Assembly: GCA_050258555.1 (NCBI GenBank) | Contig: JBLMZA010000098.1 | Coordinates: 11,115-75,114 of the forward strand | Direction: 5' to 3' | Source: CAISDA01 sp050258555 | GTDB taxonomy: Bacteria > Bacteroidota > Ignavibacteria > UBA10030 > UBA8401 | DNA: 64,000 nucleotides | Shown: in pieces, positions 53,408-63,622 of the stretch | How the letters are laid out: each line of letters starts with the position of its first letter | How positions within the stretch are numbered: the first letter of the stretch is position 1 | The notes under the pieces: generated by a model | The model's input: the letters and a program-made list of their open reading frames with translations, nothing else | Databases searched by the model: none | Told to the model about the DNA's origin: nothing | Program-made: the position numbers and the translations under genes

Positions 53408-53577
53408 TCCCGAAAAAAATCCTCCTTCTTTCCTGATGAAATGAAGTATAGAAATTCCGCGTCAATGAATCAACAGTTTCCATAATGGAAAAAGGAATGA
53501 GGCACGAGCGCGCTGCGGAATATGAATGAAGAATTGCGTATTTTCCGGGCACTGCAATCACCATTCACAAAGAGACC

Positions 53578-55395
53578 ATGAGGAAGAGTACCGGAATGAA
53601 ACCTGAACAGCCTGTTGACCGCCTTCGAAGCAGCATGCCGAAAATCGGCATCCGTCCCGTCATCGACGGCAGACGAAAGGGCGTGCGCGAAGCGCTCGAA
53701 GCACAGACGATGGAGATGGCCCGCGCGGCCGCGGCATTTCTTTCGGCGCACGTGCGCCATGCAAACGGACAGCATGCCGAATGCATCATCGCCGATACGT
53801 GCATCGGTGGCGTGGCGGAATCGGCGCAGACGGCCGAGAAATTTTCACGCGAGGGCGTGGGCGTCTCACTGACCGTGACGCCGTGCTGGTGCTACGGCAC
53901 CGAAGTGATGGATGCCGATCCGATCATGCCGAAGGCGGTCTGGGGATTCAACGGAACGGAGCGGCCCGGCGCGGTCTATCTGGCCGCGGCGCTTGCCGGC
54001 TACAATCAGAAGGGATTGCCCGCATTCGGCATCTATGGAAAAGACGTGCAGGATGCCGACGATACGACGATTCCCGAGGATGTGAAGCATAAGCTCCTCG
54101 TCTTTGCGAAGGCCGGTCTTGCCGCGGCATCGATGAAGGGAACGTCCTATCTCTCGATCGGTTCGGTCTCGATGGGCATCGCGGGCTCTGTGGTCGATCC
54201 GTCGTTCTTCCAGAATTATCTCGGCATGCGCAACGAATATGTCGACATGTCGGAGCTCACGCGCCGCATCGATGAAGAGATTTTCGACAAGGAAGAATTC
54301 GTGCGCGCCGAGGCTTGGGTGAAACGATTCTGCCGCGAGGGCTTCGATGTCAATCCCGCCACCGCGCGTTCATCGAGACGGAAGAAGGATGAAGACTGGC
54401 AGACGGTGATCAAAATGACGATGATCATGCGCGATCTGATGATCGGCAATCCTGTGCTTGCCTCCCAGGGATACGAAGAGGAAGCGCTGGGGCACTATGC
54501 GCTGGCGGCGGGCTTCCAGGGCCAGCGTCAGTGGACCGATCACTTTCCCAACGGCGATTTTTCGGAAGCGATACTCAATTCCTCCTTCGACTGGAACGGC
54601 ATCCGTCAGCCGTTCATCCTCGCCACGGAAAACGACAGCCTCAACGGCGCATCGATGCTCTTCGGGCATCTTCTTTCGAATACGGCGCAGATCTTTTCCG
54701 ATGTGCGCACCTATTGGAGTCCGGAAGCGGTCCGTCGCGTAACGGGGATGGAACTCTCCGGGCGTGCAGAAGGCGGCGTCATTCATCTGATCAACTCGGG
54801 ATCCACGGCGCTCGATGGAACGGGCCGGCAGCGCCGAAACGGGCAGCCCTCGATGAAGCCGTTCTGGGAGATCGCTCCGGAGGAAGCCGAGGCCTGTCTT
54901 GCGGCCACGCAGTGGTGTACGGCCGATCTCGGATATTTCCGCGGCGGCGGGTATTCGTCGCTTTTTTTGACCGAAGGAACGATGCCGGTGACCATGTCGC
55001 GCCTGAATCTGATCCGGGGACTCGGTCCCGTGCTGCAATTGGCCGAAGGCTATACGGTCGATCTGCCGGAAGGGGTCGATGCGGTACTGCAAAAGAGAAC
55101 GAATCCAACGTGGCCGACCACATGGTTCGCGCCGATCTTGACCGGCAGCGGGGCATTCCGGGATGTGTATTCCGTGATGGCCAACTGGGGCGCCAACCAC
55201 GGGGCGATCAGTTATGGTCATATCGGCGACCGGCTCATCACGCTCGCATCGATGCTGCGCATACCCGTGAGCATGCACAATGTCGGAGCGGAGCGAATCT
55301 TCCGGCCTTCGGCCTGGAGCGCCTTCGGCACCGCAGACATGGAAGGCGCCGATTATCGAGCCTGCACGAACTTCGGTCCGCTTTACGGCAGGTAA
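53578..55395 (+). CDS. fucI: L-fucose isomerase
   Basis: Isomerises L-fucose to L-fuculose with Mn2+. 605 residues (599 if the ATG at 53596, which has AGGAAGAG upstream, is used). Matches to the E. coli enzyme are obvious: MPKIGIRPVIDGR at the N-terminus, VTPCWCYG, WGFNGTERPGAVYLAAALA, and ATENDSLNG for a metal-ligand region. No other fucose genes (fucK, fucA) or transporter are in the window. A very strong terminator follows. It is the last housekeeping-like gene before the mobile island. Confidence 0.95.
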   Translation: MRKSTGMKPEQPVDRLRSSMPKIGIRPVIDGRRKGVREALEAQTMEMARAAAAFLSAHVRHANGQHAECIIADTCIGGVAESAQTAEKFSREGVGVSLTVTPCWCYGTEVMDADPIMPKAVWGFNGTERPGAVYLAAALAGYNQKGLPAFGIYGKDVQDADDTTIPEDVKHKLLVFAKAGLAAASMKGTSYLSIGSVSMGIAGSVVDPSFFQNYLGMRNEYVDMSELTRRIDEEIFDKEEFVRAEAWVKRFCREGFDVNPATARSSRRKKDEDWQTVIKMTMIMRDLMIGNPVLASQGYEEEALGHYALAAGFQGQRQWTDHFPNGDFSEAILNSSFDWNGIRQPFILATENDSLNGASMLFGHLLSNTAQIFSDVRTYWSPEAVRRVTGMELSGRAEGGVIHLINSGSTALDGTGRQRRNGQPSMKPFWEIAPEEAEACLAATQWCTADLGYFRGGGYSSLFLTEGTMPVTMSRLNLIRGLGPVLQLAEGYTVDLPEGVDAVLQKRTNPTWPTTWFAPILTGSGAFRDVYSVMANWGANHGAISYGHIGDRLITLASMLRIPVSMHNVGAERIFRPSAWSAFGTADMEGADYRACTNFGPLYGR

Positions 55396-55415
55396 TTGCC
55401 GGCAGGGAAGACATC

Positions 55416-55461
55416 ATAAAGCGGATGCAGGAGAGGTTTCCTGCATCCGCTTTATATTTTT
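55416..55461 (+). terminator. Strong rho-independent terminator after fucI
   Basis: Arms 55416-55432 and 55439-55455 form a perfect 17-bp stem with a 6-base loop; ATTTTT follows. Confidence 0.9.
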
Positions 55462-55493
55462 AAAATTCCGTTAATTTCCCGCGAGAGGCGGTC

Positions 55494-55522
55494 TTGAAAT
55501 ATCCGGCATCATTGCGTATATT
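55494..55522 (+). promoter_or_regulatory. Promoter of the broken tRNA-Ser gene
   Basis: TTGAAA (55494-55499) and TATATT (55517-55522) are 17 bases apart and end 25 bases before the first base of the tRNA-Ser 5' half, the position expected of a stable-RNA promoter. Confidence 0.6.
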
Positions 55523-55547
55523 ATTACATCATCGCTTGGTATTATTC

Positions 55548-55592
55548 GGAGAGCTGGCAGAACGGCTATTGCACCAGTCTTGAAAAGAGCCA
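55548..55592 (+). pseudogene. tRNA-Ser(UGA) 5' half, broken at the anticodon arm
   Basis: The sequence starts GGAGAGC and continues through a Ser-type D arm (GCAGAACGGCTATTGCA) into an anticodon loop CTTGAAA with anticodon UGA. The 5' anticodon stem CCAGT needs ACTGG on the other side, but AGAGC follows; no variable arm, T arm or acceptor 3' strand can be found. An intact promoter precedes it. The break at the anticodon arm is where tyrosine-recombinase attachment sites often lie. Confidence 0.6.
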
Positions 55593-55682
55593 CCTTCGTG
55601 TAAATATCGTTGAATTCCCCTTATTATCAGCACATCCTTATCCATCGTAGAAATAATTGTAGAATGAATCCTACAATTACTT

Positions 55683-55851
55683 ATGATCGGCACAAAATTC
55701 TATCTTCGCAAGCGTGACAACGGGATATACCAGATCGGGTACTTTGTCGATTCCAAACTCAAGTGGAAAACAACTGGGGCAAGACGTAAAGCAGAAGCGC
55801 TTGCACAATTATAAAACTTCGAGAGTTCAATCACCAAGATTCTTCCCAGAA
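55683..55851 (+). pseudogene. Truncated tyrosine recombinase (integrase) N-terminus
   Basis: The frame from ATG 55683 reads 43 residues (KFYLRKRDNGIYQIGYF then KWKTTGARRKAEALAQL), the arm-binding N-terminal style of phage/ICE integrases, and stops at TAA 55812-55814. Reading past the stop gives NFESSITKILPR, so a CAA-to-TAA change is plausible. The frame is then cut by the IS3-family element at 55852. No catalytic domain is left in the window. It lies about 90 bases after the broken tRNA, the normal place of an integrase next to its attachment site. Confidence 0.6.
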
Positions 55852-55944
55852 TGACCTGCCCCCCAAAAGATGATCCAATTTCATATATTGGAATACATCT
55901 CGATGAAGTGCTCCCCGTTTCGGGTCCAATTTGAATAAGAGTTT

Positions 55945-56751
55945 TTAGGCTGCCGAAGCATTTTGCTGGCTCGTTTCCTCGACAAATTCTTTGGGCGATT
56001 TATATCCGAGCGCACTATGTGGCCGATGCGAGTTATAATCATCTCGCCAAGTATCGATCTTCGTTTGGGCATCGGCGAGAGATAAGAACCAGTGCTCGTT
56101 TAAACACTCCTGTCTGAATCTAGAGTTGAAGGCCTCTACAAGTGCATTGTCTGTTGGCTTTCCGGGGCGACTGAAGTCAAGCTCAACATGGTTCCAATAC
56201 GCCCAACGATCTAAATCTTTTGATATAAATTCAGGTCCGTTATCCACTTTAATGCGTTTCGGCATCCCTTGCTGCCGAGTAATGTTCTCTAAAACTTTGA
56301 CAACGTCGATGCCGCGTATTCGTTGACTAGCCTCGAGCGCCAGACTCTCACGGGTGTGATTGTCAACTATCACTAAAATCCGTAGGCGATGGCCATCATA
56401 GAGTTGATCCGAAACAAAGTCCATGCTCCAACATTCATTCTTTGCTGTCGCTGTTGGATGCAGCTCACGCTTTTGACATGCCACACGACGGCGCGGGAGA
56501 CGTTTCCTAAGTCCTAGTCCTTCATCGCGATACAGGCGGTATACTCTTTTGTGATTTACTTCCCAGCCTTCGCGTTGAAGAAGCACGTGCAGTCGTCGGT
56601 AACCATATCCGACACGTACGCCGGCAAGTTCCTTCAGTCGCATGCGTAGTGCCGTTTGTGGATCAGCAATGCTTTTATAGCGCTGTGAAGACCGAGCCCA
56701 CTTGAAGGCATCACAGACCTATCGTTCACTCGTCTTGTAAGTTGCTACCAT
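55945..56751 (-). pseudogene. IS3-family transposase orfB (DDE integrase) with an in-frame amber stop
   Basis: The intended frame starts at ATG 56751 (MVATYKTSER) and meets TAG at 56721-56719, then reads VCDAFKWARSS and on without break to 55945. The catalytic DDE residues are present: D in CWSMDFVSDQL, D in KVDNGPEF and E in NALVEAFNSRFRQE. The intact stretch from MRLKELAG (56643) is 232 residues. The first part of the protein is cut off unless the stop is suppressed, so transposition is unlikely. Confidence 0.7.
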
Positions 56752-56783
56752 TTCTTTGACGAGTTCGCGCTTAACGGCAGGTC

Positions 56784-57050
56784 TTAGAGCTTTTTTGAGA
56801 GCACATCTTGCAGCATCTGTTTGTCGAGCGTCAAATCTGCGACTATCCGTTTCAGTCGAGCATTTTCATCTTCAAGTGTTTTCAGTCGGCGGATCTCCTG
56901 GCTTTCGAGAGGAGAGCATACTTCTGCTTCCAGCGATAAAAAGTCGGTTCGCTCACTCCCCATCTTCCTGATGATCTCGGAGACGGGGGTGCCAGAGGCG
57001 GCTTGACGTAAGGCGAATGAGATTTGTTGCTCGGTGAATCGATTCTTCTC
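56784..57050 (-). pseudogene. IS3-family orfA, degenerate
   Basis: From about 57050 it reads EKNRFTEQQISFALRQAASG with the helix-turn-helix of IS3 orfA, and ends DKQMLQDVLSKKL. The middle is garbled by two compensating frameshifts: SEPTFYRWKQKYA appears in another frame. No in-frame ATG is found for the first residues. It lies 32 bases upstream of orfB. Confidence 0.6.
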
Positions 57051-57302
57051 ACCTGGTTCCTTAGAGAGGTTGATGAGTTAATTTATCATTATTTTTTTCT
57101 CATCAAAATTGGACCAGGATTCGGGGATCAGTACATCGAAAGGGCCGTCATGACGAATCAAATTACCTATCGTTAATCCCCTCCCTGGCTAATCAGCGGC
57201 TCAAACTGACCGGGTGTACGTGGAACGTCAAGCATGGCTAAAAGATTCAGATGTTTAATAATAAACTTTTCGGAATGAACTATTATCCAAAGGGAAGGGA
57301 TT

Positions 57303-59890
57303 ATGCAAACTATCAGCAAAATAGCGATCGCCGTGGTTGTCTCGACCTTTGTGACGACTCAATCGGTGGATTCCCAGACGGCGTTGCAACAGAATATCCT
57401 AGAAGTTAAAAGATTCACCGACAGATCCGTCGGAGGGGAGTGCATCCTGAAGACTGCAAAGCTGAGCGCGGTGGAGAACATTGTCACCAAGACTTTTGAA
57501 TTCGAAGCTCCGCAGAGCGCGGATTATTATGTGTACTCATGGTCTATGGGCCTCCGCTCTCCGAAGGGAATCGAAACGTATCAAGTTTTCGTTGATGATG
57601 CGCCTAATCCTAATGGTGTTCTACAGATTTCTGGAGCCGACTGGGGGACGATGAAACTAGTGAATAGCTCAGACGGAACGCCCAGAAGAATCCACTTATC
57701 GGCGGGCCAACACTCGATATCGTTTAGATGCAGTGCGCCAAATACTCCGGCAGTAGACTATGTTCGGTTTGCAAAGGACGAAAAAGGAGCGGTGATCTCA
57801 GAGGTTGACTACCGACGTTTCATGAGTTCACTCAAGACCTCCCAACTGCCAGTGGGCTACACTCAGTCAAAACGCGACTCTTCGTTAAACATCCTGAAAA
57901 AGGTTGTGAACAACCCCGAGGGAGACTACGTTCATGAAATCGGGAAGAGCTTCTCCTACACCTATTACCAAACCTTTTATTATGCTTCCTCGGGCAGTCA
58001 GGTCACGTTCGAAACGAAGAAAGCCGATCCCTATGCGTCTGATCCCGTAATAATGTTCTTTAATTACGACGATCCTGTGAATAAGGGATCGTGGACGAAC
58101 GATGATGGTGGTCAAGGCAATCAGGCGAAACTCACGGTGACGATTCCTTATTCTGGGTACTATATCCTCTTCATTTTTTCCTTTGGGCTGGGTACGACGG
58201 GAACATCAGATTTGTACTTGAACGACAATCTCTATTCCAGCGACATACCGCTTACGCATGCCGGTGTTCGGTGCGATCATAGCAACACAGAGGAACTGAA
58301 CTACTTCACAGCTCATCTCACTGGGGATAGCCGGATCTGGATCGAAGATCAAGACGGATTTCCTGGCAAGATTCGTGCATATAACGACGACTTCGGTTGC
58401 CCAGGAGACTTCGACTGGGGAACAACGCGAGAGTGCGAAGATCACTCTCGGTGCCCATTCACGCCGCGCAACTTTCGGCCTACAGTTCAAGTAATCCAAC
58501 TGGCTCTTGCGATCTGTATATGAAGTGCGGATCGATTGGATATTATATGATCGATTTCCCCAATATGGATACGGTTGACGCCATTCGTTCCGCGCCTGAG
58601 AACAACTATTATAATTGTGCTAGTTGGTCTGGTGGAATTACCACATCAAATGAATGGCCGCCGAACTACGGTTCAAATTGGAATAACGGAAACTCTTCAC
58701 ATTCCGACACTCTTGCCGCCTTCGACAACTACTATGGGAATAAGGATAGATACGGCATCGAAGAGCTTCGCTATGCGGATTCCCGAAAATGGAACTATAC
58801 CAACTCGGGGGCGGACGCGAGCAATAGCCAGATAGCGCTCTGGGTCACCCCTACTGGACTCTTTCAGCATGCTTCTGTAAATTCACGATGGGACAATATT
58901 TCGTATGCAGAGCCCGCCGACAGCAATGCCCATGGCTACGACTGGGAGAGTAAAGATGGCAATGGACCTAGGGTATTTCATCCGCGAGATGCAATTGGAG
59001 GAGAACCAGGTTATGGTCAGATTTCCAGATACTACAAACTCGCCAGTGGTTTGTTGAAACAAGGGGCACGCTTTGTCACTTCAGATGAGTCTATTCAGAG
59101 CGGAGCCTCTGTGTTGGATAATGGGGCGTTAACGAAATCGGAATTGGCGAAGCTCGATTCGTTGAAACAATTCATAAACGGGCAGGAACTCCAAGATTTC
59201 GTCACGAAGTACCTGGCATGGAAAAAGACGTGGTCGACTCCAGCTATCCGAAAGTATAGTGATCCCCGGAAGTATGCGGAATCGCGGGAGTACTACGACT
59301 TCCTGGGTTATTGCAGGGAGAAGGGCAAGAAGATTTTTCCTCTCTTGTTGGAGCAACTAGATCCGGAAGATTTCTTCTTGATTGTAGCTATAGAAGACTT
59401 AACTTACGCCGGTAGTGAAAAGCTTATGGAGGAAGTGCATCAGGAGAATCGATCTCATCGGTACACGGAGCAAGGTGCTTTCATCATGCATAGTCTGTTA
59501 GGCAATTGGATGAAGTATGGCAAAAAGATCCTCTCTCGCTTCGCAGAATACAACGGTTTCGTGCAAGCCCCGCAACAATTCGCTACATCCGAACCGGGAA
59601 AGGGCCCAAACGAGAGCATATTTTTGCAAAACTACCCCAATCCCTTTAATCCATCGACCGAGATTAAATATTGGCTTGCATCGGCTGGTGAGGTGTCGGT
59701 GAAGGTGTACGATATTCTGGGTAAGGAAGTGTCTGTGATCGTAGACAACAAATTCCAAGAGCAGGGTTCGTACACTGTAAGATGGAACGGAAAACTCGCG
59801 GGAGGCGATCAGGCGCCATCGGGGGTATACTTCTGCAGAGTGCAGACAAATTCGGTGTCGCAGATAGTGAAGTTGTTGTTGATGAGGTAA
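57303..59890 (+). pseudogene. Secreted T9SS-sorted protein, split by a frameshift
   Basis: Two frames form one gene of about 860 codons: 57303 to about 58440 and from there to 59890. The first has a signal peptide and a jelly-roll/CBM-like domain (about 30-160). The second frame continues sensibly (SLSVPIHAAQLSAYSSSN) while the first becomes unlikely, so a one-base deletion near 58440 is suspected. The C-terminus is a Type IX secretion sorting domain with NYPNPFNPSTEI and a final VSQIVKLLLMR. The middle (PRVFHPRDAIGGEPGYG) belongs to no family I can name. It may be a real mutation or a sequence error. Confidence 0.7.
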
Positions 59891-59974
59891 AATTAATTCG
59901 TGGCTGTCCTATCTCGATGGGAGCCGTTGTCAACCGGCGTGCGAATAGATCGCCCTCACGGCTCGGGAGTGAAT

Positions 59975-62143
59975 ATGAGAAACATCCTAGGGATTTTCTT
60001 TCTGTGTACTTTTGCTGGATATGCGCAGACTCCAGAGTGGATTAACTTTACTTACGGCGAGCAAGTCTTCGACCTGATCCAAAAAGGCGACGACTTGTGG
60101 ATCGCGACCGGTGGCGGATTGGTGAGATTCGAGAGAAAGACAGAGCGACTAACGTGGTATACAACGGGGAGTTCGAATCTGCCCGAGAACAAAATCCTTT
60201 CGGTTGCGCGTGATTCGCTTGGCGCTATATGGGTGGGCACGCAGCACAATGGGGTGGGGAGATTCGATGGCTCGAGCTGCCAGGTCTTCAATACGGCCAA
60301 TTCCGGTCTCCCTTATGATCAGTGGGGAACTGAAATCGCGGTGGATTCCTCGGGCTGCATGTGGTTTGGAACGGAGAAGTACCTTTCGAGATTTGATGGC
60401 AGGTCGTGGCAATCCTATACTACGGCTTGGCGCGGCAACACCTCGATGATCAACAAGATCGTTTTCGACCGGGCGGGCACACCGTGGATTGCCACGGATT
60501 TTGGCGGCTTGGGAAAATTCGCCAAGGACACCGTTCTTCAGAAGTTTGACGGCTTCCAAAATCCCATTTATGCTCTCGCAGTAGACTCGACGAATAACCT
60601 CTGGATTGGTGAACACGGGCTCATTCGGTATGACGGGGTGACGAAGACAGCATACAACACTGGCACTTGCGCAATCCCAAGCAACATCATCTGGGATATA
60701 AAGTTTGATGCCAGAGGGAATCTGTGGCTGGCATCAGGTGCAGGTCTCATCAGATTTGACGGGATAAATTGGAATCTGTTCAACCCCGACGGTCCTCCGA
60801 TTTCCATGTTTCGTGTCGAGGTGGATCCTAACGGTGCGGTATGGGTAGGCTCTCTTGGAGATGGGCTTGCAAAGTTCGACGGGGTGTCATGGAAGAAATT
60901 CCGCTTGAGCAATTCCGGACTCCAGGGCAACACGGTATCGTCGTTCGCGCTTGATACCAATGGAAATCGGTGGGTGGTGAGCAATGGTCCGTTAGACGTG
61001 CTGGCCTGCTTCGATGGCAAGCGTTGGATCCAGTATGACACGACACGATATGCTTTCCTCGACTCAAACTTCACCAGAATATATACAGGTATTTCACGGA
61101 AAATTTGGACGGGGTCCGGAATTCTGATCTCTCATGACACCTCGGTGACAGGTAGCCTCAAATGGAATGTGTCCACTGTGTGCGATCGGCACCGGGGAGG
61201 CAAGGTCCGAACAGATAGATTTGGAAACGTGTGGGAGGCGACGGATCAGGGATTGCGGAAATACGATGGTACGAGCTGGAGCACATACACCACAGTTAAT
61301 TCGCCTTTTCTCACGAACAATATTTCGACAATAGCCTTCGATTTGCAGGATAATCTATGGGTGGGCACGATACCATCAAGTTCCTCGGAGAGGGGAAGAC
61401 TCATCAAGTTTGATGGCACGAACTGGACGGTTCAGTTCACTTGCGAAAAGAGTTATCAGGTTGTCAGTGCGATCGATTTCGTTTCACCCGGAAAGATCTG
61501 GATCGGCATCTTGAGTACTGCTACGATCGGCGTTGTTTACGGCGGCGGTGTAAAGGTATTCGACGGTGCGAACTGGATCAGCTACGACGTTTATAACTCA
61601 GCGCTCCCTAGTAATTCTGTCGCGACGCTTGTTGTGGATAAAGATGAGCATGTATGGATTGGCACGTACGGTGGAGGGATGGCAAAATTCGACGGCAAGT
61701 CTACGTGGACCGTGTTCGATACTGACAATTCCAGAATCCCAAACGACAACATTGAGGTGATAGAGATCGATGGCTTTAACAACAAGTGGATTTGTCCCCA
61801 GGCTGCCGGGCTCACAGTGTTTCGGGAGGACGGGACAGTCCTGACGGATGTCCATCCGCACGACGCGCCACGAATCTCCAATAATTTTTTACTTTCTCAA
61901 AATTATCCCAATCCCTTCAACCCATCGACAACGATCTCATTCAACCTGCCGTCGCGTGAGTTCGTCTCGCTGAAAATCTTCGATGTGATGGGGCGCGAGG
62001 TGGCCACACTCTCATCCGAGGAAATGACGGCGGGCAGTTATTCAAAGCAATGGAACGCATCAGGGTTTCCGAGCGGCGTGTATTTCTACCGGCTGCTGGC
62101 GGGACCATACGCGGAGACGAAACGATTAGTACTGTTGCGTTGA
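59975..62143 (+). CDS. Secreted beta-propeller protein (two-component-regulator propeller repeats) with T9SS sorting domain
   Basis: 722 residues from ATG 59975 after GGGAGTGA. A signal peptide (about 1-18) is followed by some ten propeller repeats of the form DSxGxxWVGTxxxGLxRFDGxxW (for example LGAIWVGTQHNGVGRFDG). The C-terminal Type IX sorting domain has NYPNPFNPSTTISFNLP and ends ETKRLVLLR. The propeller repeats are the sensing part of hybrid two-component systems, but here no kinase is attached, so it is a surface or secreted protein. An open frame from 59900 is upstream sequence. It is intact, unlike its neighbours. Confidence 0.8.
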   Translation: MRNILGIFFLCTFAGYAQTPEWINFTYGEQVFDLIQKGDDLWIATGGGLVRFERKTERLTWYTTGSSNLPENKILSVARDSLGAIWVGTQHNGVGRFDGSSCQVFNTANSGLPYDQWGTEIAVDSSGCMWFGTEKYLSRFDGRSWQSYTTAWRGNTSMINKIVFDRAGTPWIATDFGGLGKFAKDTVLQKFDGFQNPIYALAVDSTNNLWIGEHGLIRYDGVTKTAYNTGTCAIPSNIIWDIKFDARGNLWLASGAGLIRFDGINWNLFNPDGPPISMFRVEVDPNGAVWVGSLGDGLAKFDGVSWKKFRLSNSGLQGNTVSSFALDTNGNRWVVSNGPLDVLACFDGKRWIQYDTTRYAFLDSNFTRIYTGISRKIWTGSGILISHDTSVTGSLKWNVSTVCDRHRGGKVRTDRFGNVWEATDQGLRKYDGTSWSTYTTVNSPFLTNNISTIAFDLQDNLWVGTIPSSSSERGRLIKFDGTNWTVQFTCEKSYQVVSAIDFVSPGKIWIGILSTATIGVVYGGGVKVFDGANWISYDVYNSALPSNSVATLVVDKDEHVWIGTYGGGMAKFDGKSTWTVFDTDNSRIPNDNIEVIEIDGFNNKWICPQAAGLTVFREDGTVLTDVHPHDAPRISNNFLLSQNYPNPFNPSTTISFNLPSREFVSLKIFDVMGREVATLSSEEMTAGSYSKQWNASGFPSGVYFYRLLAGPYAETKRLVLLR

Positions 62144-62722
62144 GAAATAATCGTCACAGACGCATCGAGCGGCGAGGGACGCCAAGATTCAGCATGTGAT
62201 ATCATTAAGCGGACCCAGAAATGGGACCCAATTGGGATCCCATCTCTGGTATCCGATACCTAGTGCCATAACCCTTCGAGCCTCTCGAAATAAAGGGGGG
62301 CGGGTGCTTGCGATGCCAGGACGGAACCAAGCTTCTAAAAATTTTTATTTTTATTTTTTTTTGTGCTATATAGGGATTGCGTTGGCCATTACTGTAAGAA
62401 TTTAATACCTTATGCCTTAAGTTCAACCTGGCGGCAGGTTATTATGTGTTGCAGGGAATGAGAAGCGGCCCCATTGAGTGCATAATGCGCTGGTGGGGTT
62501 TATTTTATTTGGATGAACTTCGGGTTTGAACGGTTTATTGCTATGAAAAATTATCAGGGTGAAACTGCTTACGAGATGGAGGAGGGGGTGAATATGGCCA
62601 ATATATGGTTTGAAAATGTTGTATTCCCATTGAGATGGGTCTAGATAATAAACATTCTGTTCTCTCTTCCATGTTATACAACACGGTTTAAGGGGATCTG
62701 TGATGAGTGGTCAATCAAATTC
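62144..62722. other. 579-base gap with palindromes and no gene
   Basis: I see no coding frame. At 62217-62247 an interrupted inverted repeat is centred on CCCAATTGGG with flanking ATGGGA/TCCCAT. A T-rich run lies around 62340-62362. The rest is AT-rich and featureless to me. Confidence 0.4.
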
Positions 62723-62752
62723 TGATCTTTCCCCGATAAATCGGACAGAAAG

Positions 62753-63622
62753 TTAAGATAGGTTGATTGATTTTTCATACTCGGCTGGCGACAAATAATT
62801 AATAGCTGAATGCCGTCGCTGCCGATTATAAAATATTTCGATGTAGTCGAATAATTCCATCTGTGCTGAGGTCACGCGTCTCGAACTTCGTCAAGTAGAC
62901 GAGTTCCGTTTTCAGTGTGTGAAAAAATGATTCCGTGATCGCATTATCATAACAACTGCCCGTGGATCCCATGACTGGCCACCAGGTCGTGCTTCTTGTA
63001 GATCGGTTCGAGCTCATGGCTCACATACTGGCGTCCGCGGTCGGAATGCAGAATCGTTTTCGATTTCACCGCTCGCTTCGCAAGCGCCTTCGAAAGCGCA
63101 TCGATGATGATCGCCACGGTCATGCGATGGCTAGCTGACCAACCGACGATCTTTCTCGTGCAGACATCCAGGACGACTGCCAGATAGAGCCAGCCTTCAC
63201 GAGTCCAGATATAGGTAATGTCACTTGTCCACAGTGTGTGCGGACGTTCGGCGACAAAATTCTGTTTCACTAGATTCGGTGCAACAGGCATCTCGTGCTT
63301 CGAATCCGTCGTCACCTTGAACCGTTTTCTTCTCTTCGCGACGATCTTTTTGTCGCGCATGACGCGGGCAACGCGGTTTTTACTGCATTTAAGGCCTTCT
63401 GCACGCAGATCCGCCGTGATGCGAGGGCTGCCACAAGAGTTTGCGACTCCGTGCGTGCGATGCCCGAATGAGTTCTGCCAGATCTTCATTGGCTTGATCA
63501 CGAGAACTAGCATACCGATTGAGCCATGCATAATAACCGCTTGGATGAGACATTCAGCACCCGACACAGGTCGAGCGCAGACGAAAGACATCCTTCCAGT
63601 CATGAATGAACTGATACTTCAT
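62753..63622 (-). pseudogene. IS3-family transposase orfB with several frameshifts (element B)
   Basis: ATG 63622 overlaps the orfA stop as ATGA. Pieces of one protein lie in different frames: FIHDWKDVF, SGYYAWLNRYASS, SPRITADLRAEGLKC, TSDITYIW and HSDRG (catalytic aspartates), SCYDNAITESFFHTLKTEL (catalytic E), and RRHSAINYLSPAEYEKSI near the stop at 62753. At least three frameshifts separate them. No functional transposase can be made. Confidence 0.75.

Larger units (their letters stand above)
55852..57135 (-). mobile_element. IS3-family insertion sequence, degenerate (element A)
   Basis: 1284 bp. The ends start TGACCTGCCCCCC on the left and, on the other strand, TGTACTGATCCCC on the right; about 20 of the first 30 bases match as inverted repeats, and the outermost bases are TG/CA. 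Inside are orfA and orfB on the minus strand, both damaged. I see no convincing target duplication. It has cut the integrase frame. Confidence 0.75.

Noticed and set aside
55548..55625. Complete tRNA-Ser gene
   Set aside because: The 3' anticodon stem, T arm and acceptor strand do not pair with the 5' half.
58420..58460. Programmed ribosomal frameshift in the T9SS gene
   Set aside because: No slippery heptamer or downstream pseudoknot is evident at the point of frame change; mutation or sequence error is simpler.
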